A stretch of DNA of 64,000 nucleotides from the NCBI RefSeq assembly GCF_000419525.1, contig NZ_ATTE01000001.1, positions 62,001 through 126,000 of the forward strand, written 5' to 3'. This document shows, in pieces, positions 44,948 to 53,445 of this stretch. Position 1 is the stretch's first letter, and every line of letters begins with the position of its first letter. Position numbers and translations under genes: made by a program. Origin of the DNA: Leucothrix mucor DSM 2157 (GTDB lineage Bacteria; Pseudomonadota; Gammaproteobacteria; Thiotrichales; Thiotrichaceae). The notes beneath the pieces were generated by a model. The model saw nothing but the letters and a program-made list of their open reading frames with translations, was not told where the DNA came from and did not search any database.

Positions 44948-45739
44948 TTAGTGAAGCTGCGTGGTGGTGGCCACATAGAATGGCTTCACTTCTTCAGTCA
45001 GGAAGGTGCTAATGTCAGGATCTTCGTCTGTAATGGTAAAGAAGTCGAACATTTCGTATTCGCTGTCATTGTCCTCATCCAAAATGCGGTTCGCAGATGA
45101 TTCAATGGCTGCTTCTAGGTCGCCTATACCTTTGATGCCGACTAGCAAGTGTGGGTTAGGGTCTAGTGCAGGTTCGTGAATCACAGCCAGATAGGCTTCA
45201 GCAATTTCCGGGTACTCAGCAAAAACTTCACGCATTCTTTTACTAAGTGTTTCTGGCAGTTCTGTCAGTGTGTCCAGATAAGTTCCGTCATCAATTTCGC
45301 CGTCTTCACTATCAATTAGTTCGCTAAGGTCAGCATCCACATTGCCACTACCCAGTAGTGAAACGATATCTTCTGGTGAGAACTCCATGCCGTAATCGGT
45401 ATTTGGATTGAGCACCATTGGTACGCCTAGTGTCATGCGAAATAGTGCTTCGGCTGGTACTTCAAGGTAAGGCTCGTCTTCCGGAATTACTTTCTGCAGT
45501 GTTTGCAGTGAGGTAAAAAACGGAATAACCGGGCTCTTATCCTCATCGCTCTCCCAGTGATTGATCATCAGCTCATCATCTTCAGTCAGTGTGAAGTTGC
45601 TGTCGGTGATTTCTCTGGCGGGCTTGCCAAGAATGAAGACTCTTGATTCCATTAGTACAAGATAGAAGTCGACAACTTTTTTGTCATCAATCGCTGCATT
45701 GTGCAGGGCTTTTTCAAGGGGATTAGCAGGTAACAGCAT
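44948..45739 (-). CDS. sseB: SseB-family protein
   Basis: A 263-residue acidic cytoplasmic protein. The N-terminal SseB domain (about 5-130) contains NPLEKALHNAA, VIPFFTSLQTLQKV, ALFRMTLGVPMVLNPNTDYG and EFSPEDIVSLL; the C-terminal SseB domain has LSKRMREVFAEYPEIAEAYL and HLLVGIKGIGDLE. E. coli SseB is named for enhanced serine sensitivity when overexpressed; its biochemical role is not known. A Glu/Asp-rich insert (about 145-170) is present. It is monocistronic, on the minus strand. Confidence 0.85.
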   Translation of the reverse strand: MLLPANPLEKALHNAAIDDKKVVDFYLVLMESRVFILGKPAREITDSNFTLTEDDELMINHWESDEDKSPVIPFFTSLQTLQKVIPEDEPYLEVPAEALFRMTLGVPMVLNPNTDYGMEFSPEDIVSLLGSGNVDADLSELIDSEDGEIDDGTYLDTLTELPETLSKRMREVFAEYPEIAEAYLAVIHEPALDPNPHLLVGIKGIGDLEAAIESSANRILDEDNDSEYEMFDFFTITDEDPDISTFLTEEVKPFYVATTTQLH

Positions 45740-45813
45740 GGTAAAAATCCTGATTTTCTTAATTCGGTTCGTGTCAGTGTAGCAAGTGCAGGTGACAAGT
45801 CTTTAGTGTTTAC

Positions 45814-46857
45814 TTACAAAGTGTTGTCTTTTTGCAGGCAACTTAATAGTTTGTCCGCAGTATCTTGTAATAATTCCGGATAGCTTTGTGAGCTGATTGC
45901 GATATTTCTGCCTAACGGGTCTATTTGTGCGGTGTTTACCTTAAAGTCTTCGGTGAGCACTTTGAGGGTATCCAGTCTAAAGTTTGGCTCGGTGACTACG
46001 CAGGTCACGCCACTGCTGCGAATCATTTCACGAGCTTCTGAGATGGCTTTAGCGCTGGCTCGTAAGTCTTCTTGCAGAGTGACGCTGGACAGTTGATTGA
46101 GTTTGTAGTGCTTGCTGAAATACTGCCAGGCATCGTGCATTACAATAAATGGGCTGTCAGTAACGCCACTGAGTTGTTTGCTAATGGCTTCATCTTTCTG
46201 GGTGATGGCATCAATCAGTTGCTCAGCGTTTTTGGTGTATTGCTCTGTATTTTTAGCATCCATTTTGATGAGCTGGTCGCGAATCTGCTTCACCATGGCA
46301 ATGGCGTTGTTGGGATCTAACCAGAGATGGTAATCATTCTCGGCGGCATTCTCTGCTTCATGGTGCTCGTCGTGATTCTCCATAGCGTGACTATCATGAG
46401 TTTCATGCTCCTCGTGCCCTTCGTGGCTGTCATGAGTTTCATGTTCTTCATGGTCGGCATGTTCCTCATGGCTTTCGTGTTCGTCGTGAGTCTCGTGCTC
46501 ATCATGGGAGTGATTTGCTTTGAGTAGAACTAAGCCTTCCGAGTCCGATAGTGATACCAGCTTATCTTTGGTAATACTGGTCAGACTTTTATTGAGGAAT
46601 GACTCCATGTGCTCATCAATTCGAAACACTAAGTCTGCTTTGCTTAATCTGCGAAGGTCAGAGGGTTTAAAGCTGTAGCTATGGGGTGAGGCATAGTCCG
46701 GAATAATTTGAGCGGTATCCGCTGTATCTCCCGCAATGGCGCTAACCAAGGCGTGCACCGGCTTAATTGTAGAGAGCACCAAGCGCTTGTCGTCAGCCAG
46801 TAATGGTGATGTTTGGAGTGCTGCAATTACGGATAAAAAGAGTACAATGCGCTTCAT
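45814..46857 (-). CDS. znuA: ZnuA, periplasmic zinc-binding protein
   Basis: Zinc-uptake solute-binding protein. Signal MKRIVLFLSVIAALQTSPLL (cut near LADD) and cluster A-I fold motifs: STIKPVHALVSAIAGDTAD, PDYASPHSYSFKPSDLRRL (His ligand), YHLWLDPNNAI, FIVMHDAWQYFSKHYKL (His) and QIDPLGRNI. A very long His/Asp/Glu-rich loop (about residues 113-175) is present. The ATG at 46855-46857 is chosen because it gives a proper signal peptide; the open frame runs 73 codons further upstream, into znuC antisense. It is divergent from znuC with only one base between start codons. Confidence 0.95.
   Translation of the reverse strand: MKRIVLFLSVIAALQTSPLLADDKRLVLSTIKPVHALVSAIAGDTADTAQIIPDYASPHSYSFKPSDLRRLSKADLVFRIDEHMESFLNKSLTSITKDKLVSLSDSEGLVLLKANHSHDEHETHDEHESHEEHADHEEHETHDSHEGHEEHETHDSHAMENHDEHHEAENAAENDYHLWLDPNNAIAMVKQIRDQLIKMDAKNTEQYTKNAEQLIDAITQKDEAISKQLSGVTDSPFIVMHDAWQYFSKHYKLNQLSSVTLQEDLRASAKAISEAREMIRSSGVTCVVTEPNFRLDTLKVLTEDFKVNTAQIDPLGRNIAISSQSYPELLQDTADKLLSCLQKDNTL
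46331..46515 (-). repeat. His/Glu/Asp-rich repeat tract within znuA
   Basis: Reiterated codons of the form CAT/CAC with GAN and imperfect direct repeats (for example TCATGAGTTTCATG at two places on the plus strand) encode the expanded histidine loop, which is variable in ZnuA family proteins. Confidence 0.75.
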
Positions 46858-46858
46858 T

Positions 46859-47617
46859 ATGACGAACCCACAAAAAATAATTGCCGTATTAAAACATGTA
46901 AACCTGAGTCTCGGAAGCAGGCAAGTGTTACAGGATGTTAGCCTAAGCTTAGAAGCCGGTAAGGTGTTGACGATTATCGGCCCAAATGGTGCTGGAAAAT
47001 CAACGCTGTTACGTGTGCTTTTGGGCTTACAGGCGGTTGATTCCGGCGAAGTGATCATGAGCCCTAAATTGCGCATTGGCTATGTGCCGCAGTCGATTAC
47101 GATTGATAGCACGTTGCCATTAACCGTACAGCGCTTTGTTTCTTTAGGTGGTAAAGGTGATGTGTCGGTAACGCTTAAAGAGTTGCGTATCGAGCATTTG
47201 GCGCAATCCTCCATTCAGTCAATTTCTGGTGGTGAGTTTCAGCGTGTCTTGCTAGCTAGAGCGCTACTTCGTGAGCCGGATTTATTAGTGTTGGATGAGC
47301 CGGCTCAGGGCGTCGATATCATGGGGCAGGGCGAGCTATACGATCGGATTTCAAAGCTGCGACAACGCTACGGATTTGCTGTGATTATGGTGTCTCACGA
47401 TCTGCATCTGGTAATGGCTAAGACTGACCAAGTGCTGTGCTTAAATCAACACATCTGTTGCCAAGGGGTGCCGGATGATGTGAGTCGCCACCCTGAGTAT
47501 CAGCGTTTGTTTGGTGATATGCCGGATAGAGGTCTGGCGGTGTATACCCATCATCATGATCACGTACATGATTTACAAGGTAATGTCGTGCCAGAAGAGG
47601 GATGCAAGCATGGATGA
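46859..47617 (+). CDS. znuC: ZnuC, zinc ABC transporter ATP-binding protein
   Basis: ATPase of the high-affinity zinc importer. With the ATG at 46859, 252 residues; Walker A GPNGAGKSTLLRVLLG, signature SISGGEFQRVLLARALL, Walker B LLVLDEPAQGVD, switch His in VSHDLHLV. The C-terminus (TYMIY-like ends in other frames) is His-rich: HHHDHVHDLQG. The start codon is one base from that of znuA on the opposite strand. znuB overlaps its end by 8 bp. No zur gene is present. Confidence 0.95.
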   Translation: MTNPQKIIAVLKHVNLSLGSRQVLQDVSLSLEAGKVLTIIGPNGAGKSTLLRVLLGLQAVDSGEVIMSPKLRIGYVPQSITIDSTLPLTVQRFVSLGGKGDVSVTLKELRIEHLAQSSIQSISGGEFQRVLLARALLREPDLLVLDEPAQGVDIMGQGELYDRISKLRQRYGFAVIMVSHDLHLVMAKTDQVLCLNQHICCQGVPDDVSRHPEYQRLFGDMPDRGLAVYTHHHDHVHDLQGNVVPEEGCKHG

Positions 47618-48401
47618 GTTTTTAATTCGGGCATTGCTGGCCGGGTTCTTGGTTGCCTCTGTCGCAGGCTTGCTCGGCGTGTTTGTGGTGTGGCGGCGTA
47701 TGGCTTTTTTTGGCGATACGATGTCGCATTCGGCGTTGTTGGGTGTGGCCTTAGGGATTTTGCTAAATATTGGTTTTATGTTTGGTGTAATGATGTCGTC
47801 GCTATTGATTGGCTTTATTTTGTACGCCTTTCAGCGCCAGAAGAAAGTTGCAAATGATGCTCTGCTGGGGATCTTAGCGCATGCAGGCTTATCTCTGGGA
47901 CTTATCGCGCTCAGTTTTGTAAAAAATCAGAATGTGAATCTTGAGAGTTGGCTGTTCGGGGATATTCTGTCGGTAACTTGGGAGGATATCGGGATTATTG
48001 CAGTTGTCATGGTAGTAATCGTACTAGTGCTCTGGCGGATTTGGTCGCCTTTATTAACCTTGACGATTCATGATGAGTTGGCGCGTGTGGAAGGGGTGAA
48101 TGTGAATCGCATTAACCTGATTTTTGTTCTGCTGATTGCGCTATTGGTCGCGACCTCAATGAAGATTGTAGGTGCATTGCTAATTACCGCTTTATTGATT
48201 ATTCCAGCATCCGCTGCGCGCAGCTTATCTAAGACGCCTGAGCAGATGGCTTTGCTGTCTGCGGTTGTGGGGTTGGTGTCGGTGGTTCTGGGCGTTACGC
48301 TGTCTGCATTTGTCGATACTCCGGCAGGGCCTTCGATCATTGTTTCAGCGACGCTGATTTTCTTCTTAAGTCAATTAACAATGCTTTGGCAGCGTAATTA
48401 G
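47610..48401 (+). CDS. znuB: ZnuB, zinc ABC transporter permease
   Basis: Inner-membrane permease with about eight hydrophobic helices. The 263-residue protein has AGFLVASVAGLLGVFVVWRR, FFGDTMSHSALLGVALGILL, FQRQKKVANDALLGILAHAG, DELARVEGVNV and LVATSMKIVGALLITALLII, typical of ABC-3 permeases. ATG at 47610 (GAGG upstream) overlaps znuC by 8 bp. The stop codon lies in a terminator hairpin. Confidence 0.95.
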   Translation: MDEFLIRALLAGFLVASVAGLLGVFVVWRRMAFFGDTMSHSALLGVALGILLNIGFMFGVMMSSLLIGFILYAFQRQKKVANDALLGILAHAGLSLGLIALSFVKNQNVNLESWLFGDILSVTWEDIGIIAVVMVVIVLVLWRIWSPLLTLTIHDELARVEGVNVNRINLIFVLLIALLVATSMKIVGALLITALLIIPASAARSLSKTPEQMALLSAVVGLVSVVLGVTLSAFVDTPAGPSIIVSATLIFFLSQLTMLWQRN

Positions 48402-48420
48402 CTACCAAAGCATTATTTTC
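48380..48420 (+). terminator. Terminator overlapping the znuB stop codon
   Basis: AATGCTTTGG (48380-48389) pairs with CCAAAGCATT (48405-48414), extended by AGC/GCT across a one-base mismatch; the loop contains the znuB stop. ATTTTC follows. The last three znuB codons are part of the stem. Confidence 0.7.
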
Positions 48421-48436
48421 TATCGCATATATCTGG

Positions 48437-49597
48437 TCAGACAAACATCACAGGACGATGTTGATTGCCCCATGGGCTTGGGCGTTTCCACCAGCGTTGC
48501 GCGATCGTGGCATAGATTTCTCTGAAGTCCGTGCTGTGTGCTAAGTCACCATTGATTAGTGCGTCTTCATTCAGGTTTGGATTGTCACCATACAGGCCGC
48601 CAGTAATTGCGCCGCCAAGTACCATATTCACTGAGCCAGAGCCGTGATCGGTTCCTGCGCTTCCATTTTCCTGCACCCGACGGCCGAACTCAGAGTAGGT
48701 CACAATCAGTACATTATTCCAAAGCTTGTGGTGCTTCATTGATTGCACGAAAGAAGCTAGGCCTTGGCCTAAGTGGTTCATTAGGTTGTTGTGTACGTCA
48801 CGCTGGTTAGCGTGGGTATCAAAGCCATCTAAGCTTACTTTGTAAACTGGTAGCTGCATGCCGTTAGTGATCATGCGCTCGATTTGAGAAAGCTGTCGGC
48901 CGAAGCTGCTGTTAGGGAAGCGAATTGGCGACGGTCTTGCGTTCTTGAGCTTATCTTCTAAAAGGTTAGCCGCGAGGTTTATCTGGTTTTGCACATTGAG
49001 CATGTGGCTCAGGGCGTCGTTACCAGTATCAAATGATTCCTTGTTTAAGTACTTGGTCTGTCGCAAGAACTCATCAGAATTCTTCATCGCTACCGAGCGG
49101 CCTTGCTCGCCAGCCATTGGGCCAAGGTTGTTATCACCTAGTACGATGCCGTTTAGATTCAGCTGATTGTTTTTCAGCGCTCTGGAAACCCAGCCTTGCT
49201 CATCGCGACCATCCAGATTGCCACTTTCCCAAATATCAGCGGAGTGGAAATGTGAGCGGCTTGCGTTCGGATAGCCGACGCCTTGTACCCAAGCCATGTC
49301 GCCTTCTTTCCAAAGCGGCAGTAATGCCTTCAGGTAAGGGTTCATGCCCATGTCATTTTTTAGCGGGATCGAGTTGTTAACGGCGATATTCGGACGTAGC
49401 TTGTAATATAGCTCGTCTTCGAATGGAATGAGGGTATTTAGCCCGTCATTGCCGCCTTTAAGTTCGACCATCAGAACAATCCGGTCCTGAGATTGTAGCG
49501 CTTGGTTTGCATTATTTTGATTATTGGCAAACACATTCGGTACTGAGCCAACCAGGGGAGCCAGGCTGGCGTATTGCATAAATTCACGACGGTTCAT
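48437..49597 (-). CDS. DUF1501 family Tat-exported protein
   Basis: A 386-residue protein of the DUF1501 group (sulfatase/alkaline-phosphatase-like fold). A twin-arginine signal MNRREFMQYASLAPLVGSVP is visible, so export is via Tat. Motifs are DRIVLMVELKGGNDGLNTLI (metal-site-like Asp-Gly-Asn), SRSHFHSADIWESG, SLDGFDTHANQRD and VTYSEFGRRVQENGSAGTDH, conserved in the family. ATG at 49595-49597 is preferred to TTG at 49618. The DUF1800 gene lies just upstream and the two are almost always paired; the substrate is unknown. Confidence 0.85.
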   Translation of the reverse strand: MNRREFMQYASLAPLVGSVPNVFANNQNNANQALQSQDRIVLMVELKGGNDGLNTLIPFEDELYYKLRPNIAVNNSIPLKNDMGMNPYLKALLPLWKEGDMAWVQGVGYPNASRSHFHSADIWESGNLDGRDEQGWVSRALKNNQLNLNGIVLGDNNLGPMAGEQGRSVAMKNSDEFLRQTKYLNKESFDTGNDALSHMLNVQNQINLAANLLEDKLKNARPSPIRFPNSSFGRQLSQIERMITNGMQLPVYKVSLDGFDTHANQRDVHNNLMNHLGQGLASFVQSMKHHKLWNNVLIVTYSEFGRRVQENGSAGTDHGSGSVNMVLGGAITGGLYGDNPNLNEDALINGDLAHSTDFREIYATIAQRWWKRPSPWGNQHRPVMFV

Positions 49598-49628
49598 AAG
49601 TTGGGTGTTCCTGTACAAGCAAAAAGCA

Positions 49629-50915
49629 TCACTTTAATTGGTATGCGGGGTCTAACACTAAGGCCTTAACCAAGCGTAGCTTGCCGGGGGTAGTTGGTAA
49701 GCTTAACGCGGGCTGCCGGGGTAGCAACCACTCAACGACTTTTTCGCCGTCAGTGTTTGGTAGGCTACGTTCAATGTGAGCGTCTGCTTTACTGTGACGC
49801 GTTGTTTGGTTCAGAAATGAGGTTCTGACCAGTAAAGTTTGTGTATCTATCCATGACTTACCGCCAGCCCAGCCTTTTACATTCGGTGGGTCAAACAAAT
49901 CTTGCCCAAGAAGCTGAGTAATACGAACCAGCTCTTCAGTCGGTGGGCGTAGATAGGGTAGGGTGCGTAATGTGCCGATGACTAAGTCAACAGGTGACTT
50001 GATCAGGCCACTACGGTATCGGTTATCCCAAAATTCATTACTGTTGAGTACTTCTTTCAATAATACCGAAATTTGATAGCCGGAAGTGCGGAAGTTATGT
50101 CCCCAGCGGCGAATAGTGCCAGCCGGTGGTGCATGGTAGCTAATAAACTCATGCCAAAACTTTTCAGCAATATGGTCCGCTGTGCGAGGGTGTTTCAAAA
50201 GTACGTCGATGACTTGGTCACCGCTCTCAACCCATTGGTTGAGGAATTTTACTTTTTTGCCTTCATTCTCGCTGGAATCATATGTAAAGACACCCTTAGC
50301 GCGGTCTGCACCCCAGCCAGTAAAGGCGATGGCGGCGGCTTTAATGTCTTTCTCGGTGTAGTGTCCGCGACCTAGTGTAAATAACTCCAATAGCTCGCGA
50401 GCAAAGTTTTCGTTTGGCTTGCCTTTTTTGTTCAGTGAGCCATCCAAGTAAACCAGCATTGCCGGGTCACGTGCAATCTTGCGCAGCATAACGGCAAAGT
50501 TACCCAAAGCATTATCGCGCAATAGTTGATTCTGCACGAGCATGATCTTGGGTTGCTCCACTTTTTCAAAAGAGGAGGTAAAGTGATTGTGCCAGAACAG
50601 AGTCATGCGTTCTTGAACAGGGGCTTTAGTTGTCAATAAATGTTGCAGCCACCACTGCTTCATTCGTACCGATTCGCGTCCCATTTGCATACGGGCATTG
50701 CGTTTGCCGGTATTGCTATGGTTGCTCATACCCATGATTTTATTCCATGGGGTCATCGGTGGTAGTGCTGGGGTTGGGTTAGCGGTTGTTTTTAACAATA
50801 TATTAACAGCGTCGGCACGAGTCCTGTTCTGTAATTGTTCCACGATGGACCACTCTTGTCCCAGCGCAGTTCGAGCAACTAAATGCCGTGCATCAGAAAA
50901 ATTGAGCCTTTGCAT
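49629..50915 (-). CDS. DUF1800 family protein
   Basis: A 428-residue member of DUF1800, partner of DUF1501. Family motifs are RMTLFWHNHFTSSFEKVEQP, DPAMLVYLDGSLNKKGKPNE, NFARELLELFTLGRGHYTE, EKFWHEFIS and DPPNVKGWAGGKSWIDTQTL. No signal peptide is visible from the ATG at 50913-50915, although its partner has a Tat signal. It lies about 30 bp upstream of the DUF1501 gene on the same strand. Function is unknown. Confidence 0.83.
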   Translation of the reverse strand: MQRLNFSDARHLVARTALGQEWSIVEQLQNRTRADAVNILLKTTANPTPALPPMTPWNKIMGMSNHSNTGKRNARMQMGRESVRMKQWWLQHLLTTKAPVQERMTLFWHNHFTSSFEKVEQPKIMLVQNQLLRDNALGNFAVMLRKIARDPAMLVYLDGSLNKKGKPNENFARELLELFTLGRGHYTEKDIKAAAIAFTGWGADRAKGVFTYDSSENEGKKVKFLNQWVESGDQVIDVLLKHPRTADHIAEKFWHEFISYHAPPAGTIRRWGHNFRTSGYQISVLLKEVLNSNEFWDNRYRSGLIKSPVDLVIGTLRTLPYLRPPTEELVRITQLLGQDLFDPPNVKGWAGGKSWIDTQTLLVRTSFLNQTTRHSKADAHIERSLPNTDGEKVVEWLLPRQPALSLPTTPGKLRLVKALVLDPAYQLK

Positions 50916-51099
50916 TAACTTCCCTACTGAGGTCTGCTTGCGATTAACATATAAGGGTGTCTGTAATTATAGTTATTTTTCTCTTATCTAATTTGTAAGA
51001 GTTTATCCCGAAAAAGCAGCGCACAAGGATGTGATCCCTTGTTTGGTAGAAGTTGTGCCTCCATTCCCCCGATTCAGTTGACCGTTAGGTGCTGATGAA

Positions 51100-51474
51100 A
51101 TGGAATCTACCATGGCTGAATTTTGGTCTTTAACACCCGAGCAGTCGGAATCTAATCACAGATTAATTATGAATTCAAGTTACATAGACGAGTTAGAACA
51201 GCGCCTGACAAGCTTTATGTCGGACTGGGAGGATGCCTTGAGAAAGCGAGTGATTCTCTGGCGTGTACGGTTATTGATCGGTGTTGTATTATCTTTAGTG
51301 CTTCCGCTGTTTATTCCGAGCTTTTATTGGTTATGGTTAGTAGTGATGGGTATGTCTGCAGGTTCATTGTTTTCATTACTAAAAATGAACGCCGACATGA
51401 GAAAACATGTAAGCATTTGTCGGGAGCATATTCGTAATGCGCGCATTTATGAAGGCTGCTCCGACCAGAAGTAG
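51100..51474 (+). CDS. Small two-helix membrane protein of unknown function
   Basis: A 124-residue protein. Residues about 25-50 look like a polar helix (SYIDELEQRLTSFMSDWEDA), followed by two hydrophobic segments (LLIGVVLSLVLPLFIPSFYW and LWLVVMGMSAGSLFSLL) separated by a short turn, and a basic C-terminal helix. AGGT about 10 bp before the ATG at 51100 fits. I do not recognise a family. It precedes bipA by 94 bp in the same direction but bipA has its own -10 element. Confidence 0.6.
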   Translation: MESTMAEFWSLTPEQSESNHRLIMNSSYIDELEQRLTSFMSDWEDALRKRVILWRVRLLIGVVLSLVLPLFIPSFYWLWLVVMGMSAGSLFSLLKMNADMRKHVSICREHIRNARIYEGCSDQK

Positions 51475-51531
51475 GCTGCCTGTAATGTTTTTGTAGTAAT
51501 ATTAATGGTGTAGTCCAGCCCCAAGTGTGCG

Positions 51532-51537
51532 TATAAT
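51532..51537 (+). promoter_or_regulatory. -10 element of bipA
   Basis: A perfect TATAAT lies 31 bp before the bipA GTG, with a TG pair upstream but no clear -35. It excludes the in-frame start at 51527 as the translation start. Confidence 0.5.
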
Positions 51538-51568
51538 CCGCGCCATTATCTTGTTTAGAGAAAAAGTT

Positions 51569-53386
51569 GTGATTGAGAATTTAAGAAATATTGCCATTAT
51601 CGCTCACGTTGATCATGGTAAGACGACGCTTGTTGATAAATTGTTGCAGCAGTCTGGTACTTTGGGTGATCGCGCTGAAATGGTTGAGCGCATGATGGAC
51701 TCCAATGATTTAGAGAAAGAGCGTGGTATTACGATTCTTTCGAAGAACACAGCATTGCGCTGGAAAGACTACCGCATCAATATCGTTGATACCCCAGGCC
51801 ACGCCGACTTCGGTGGTGAGGTTGAGCGTGTATTGTCGATGGTTGATTCAGTACTGTTGCTGGTTGACGCAGTTGATGGCCCAATGCCACAGACGCGTTT
51901 TGTAACCTCTAAAGCATTCGCGATGGGCTTCAAGCCGATCGTAGTAATCAATAAAATTGACCGTCCTGGCGCACGTCCTGACTGGGTATTGGATCAGACT
52001 TTCGAGCTGTTCGATAACTTGGGCGCGACTGATGAGCAGTTGGACTTCCCGGTTGTTTACGCTTCTGCTCTGAACGGTTATGCCGGTATGGATGCAGACG
52101 TACGCGAAGGTGATATGACGCCATTGTTCCAGGCAATTATCGATAACGTATCTCACCCTGATGTTGAGCCGAACGCTCCATTCCAGTTACAGGTGAGCTC
52201 GTTGGACTATAACTCTTACGTTGGTCTGATCGGTATCGGTCGTATCAAGCAAGGTAAGGTTACCAAGAACACTGCGGTTAAAGTTATCGATATCGACGGT
52301 AACATCCGCACGGGTCGTGTATTGCAGCCACTGGGTTTTAACGGTTTGGATCGTGTGCCAGTTGATGTCGCTCAAGCGGGTGATATCATTGCATTCACGG
52401 GTATGGATAAGCTGAATATCTCTGACACCTTGTGTGATCCTGATCATGTTGCTGCACTTCCTCCGTTGACGGTTGATGAGCCAACAGTAAGCATGACTTT
52501 CGTGGTGAATAACTCTCCATTCGCAGGTAAGGAAGGTAAGTATGTTACTTCGCGTAACATTTATGACCGTCTGCAAGAAGAGCTGTTACACAACGTTGCA
52601 CTGCGTGTTGAGCCAACTGAAGATCCTGAGAAGTTTAAAGTATCTGGTCGTGGTGAATTACACCTGGGTATCCTGATTGAAACCATGCGTCGTGAAGGTT
52701 TCGAATTGGCGGTTTCTCGCCCACAAGTTGTTGTGCGTGGTGAAGGTGCTGATCGCGAAGAGCCTTATGAAGCGTTGACCGTTGATGTGGAGGAGCAGCA
52801 TCAGGGTAGCATCATGGAGAAGCTGGGTGAGCGCCGTGGTGATCTGAAGAACATGGTTCCAGACGGAAAGGGTCGTGTACGTTTGGAGTATGTGATTCCA
52901 TCACGTGGTCTGATCGGCTTCCAAACTGAGTTCATGACGCTGACTTCTGGTACCGGTTTGCTGTATCACACATTTGATCATTACGGACCTTACCGTAACG
53001 AGAAAATCGGTCAGCGTATGAGTGGTGTTCTGATCTCTAGTACTACTGGTAAAGCATTGGCTTATGCATTGTTTAACTTGCAGGAACGCGGCAAGCTATT
53101 CATGGGTCACGCTGAAGAAGTATACGAAGGTATGGTTATCGGTATCCATAGTCGTAACAGCGACTTGGTTGTGAACCCAACTAAAGCTAAGCAGTTGACG
53201 AACATCCGTGCAGCCGGTACTGATGAGAACTTGGTTCTGGTTCGTCCGATTCGCATGACTTTGGAGCAAGCGCTGGAGTTCATCGATGATGATGAGCTGG
53301 TTGAAGTAACACCAAAGAGTATTCGTATTCGTAAGCGCTTCCTGTCTGAGAATGAGCGTAAACGCGCTTCTCGTTCTGGTGCTTAA
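51569..53386 (+). CDS. bipA: Ribosome-binding GTPase BipA/TypA
   Basis: Translational GTPase that helps 50S assembly at low temperature and stress. The 605-residue protein starts with GTG ([20 protein letters not shown], as in E. coli BipA). G-motifs: [39 protein letters not shown], then EF-Tu-like domain II, EF-G III/V-like parts and a BipA-specific C-terminal domain ([35 protein letters not shown]). RBS TAGAG lies upstream. relA is convergent behind a terminator. Confidence 0.97.
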   Translation: MIENLRNIAIIAHVDHGKTTLVDKLLQQSGTLGDRAEMVERMMDSNDLEKERGITILSKNTALRWKDYRINIVDTPGHADFGGEVERVLSMVDSVLLLVDAVDGPMPQTRFVTSKAFAMGFKPIVVINKIDRPGARPDWVLDQTFELFDNLGATDEQLDFPVVYASALNGYAGMDADVREGDMTPLFQAIIDNVSHPDVEPNAPFQLQVSSLDYNSYVGLIGIGRIKQGKVTKNTAVKVIDIDGNIRTGRVLQPLGFNGLDRVPVDVAQAGDIIAFTGMDKLNISDTLCDPDHVAALPPLTVDEPTVSMTFVVNNSPFAGKEGKYVTSRNIYDRLQEELLHNVALRVEPTEDPEKFKVSGRGELHLGILIETMRREGFELAVSRPQVVVRGEGADREEPYEALTVDVEEQHQGSIMEKLGERRGDLKNMVPDGKGRVRLEYVIPSRGLIGFQTEFMTLTSGTGLLYHTFDHYGPYRNEKIGQRMSGVLISSTTGKALAYALFNLQERGKLFMGHAEEVYEGMVIGIHSRNSDLVVNPTKAKQLTNIRAAGTDENLVLVRPIRMTLEQALEFIDDDELVEVTPKSIRIRKRFLSENERKRASRSGA

Positions 53387-53402
53387 GTAAAACGTTTAGA
53401 TC

Positions 53403-53434
53403 AAAAAAAGGAAGGCTTTTGCCTTCCTTTTTTT
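53403..53434. terminator. Bidirectional Rho-independent terminator
   Basis: AAAAAAAGGAAGGC, loop TTTT, GCCTTCCTTTTTTT separates convergent bipA and relA. Confidence 0.93.
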
Positions 53435-53445
53435 ATGCCTGCGAT

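Noticed and set aside
46327-46527. Plus-strand hydrophobic frame (MVIILGGILCF...) opposite the znuA histidine loop
   Set aside because: Antisense of His/Glu codons yields Val/Met/Leu-rich hydrophobic peptides; no ribosome site or family.
47010-47076. 73-codon N-terminal extension of znuA into znuC
   Set aside because: It is antisense to a conserved part of znuC and would bury the signal peptide; MKRIVLFL at 46857 is the natural start.
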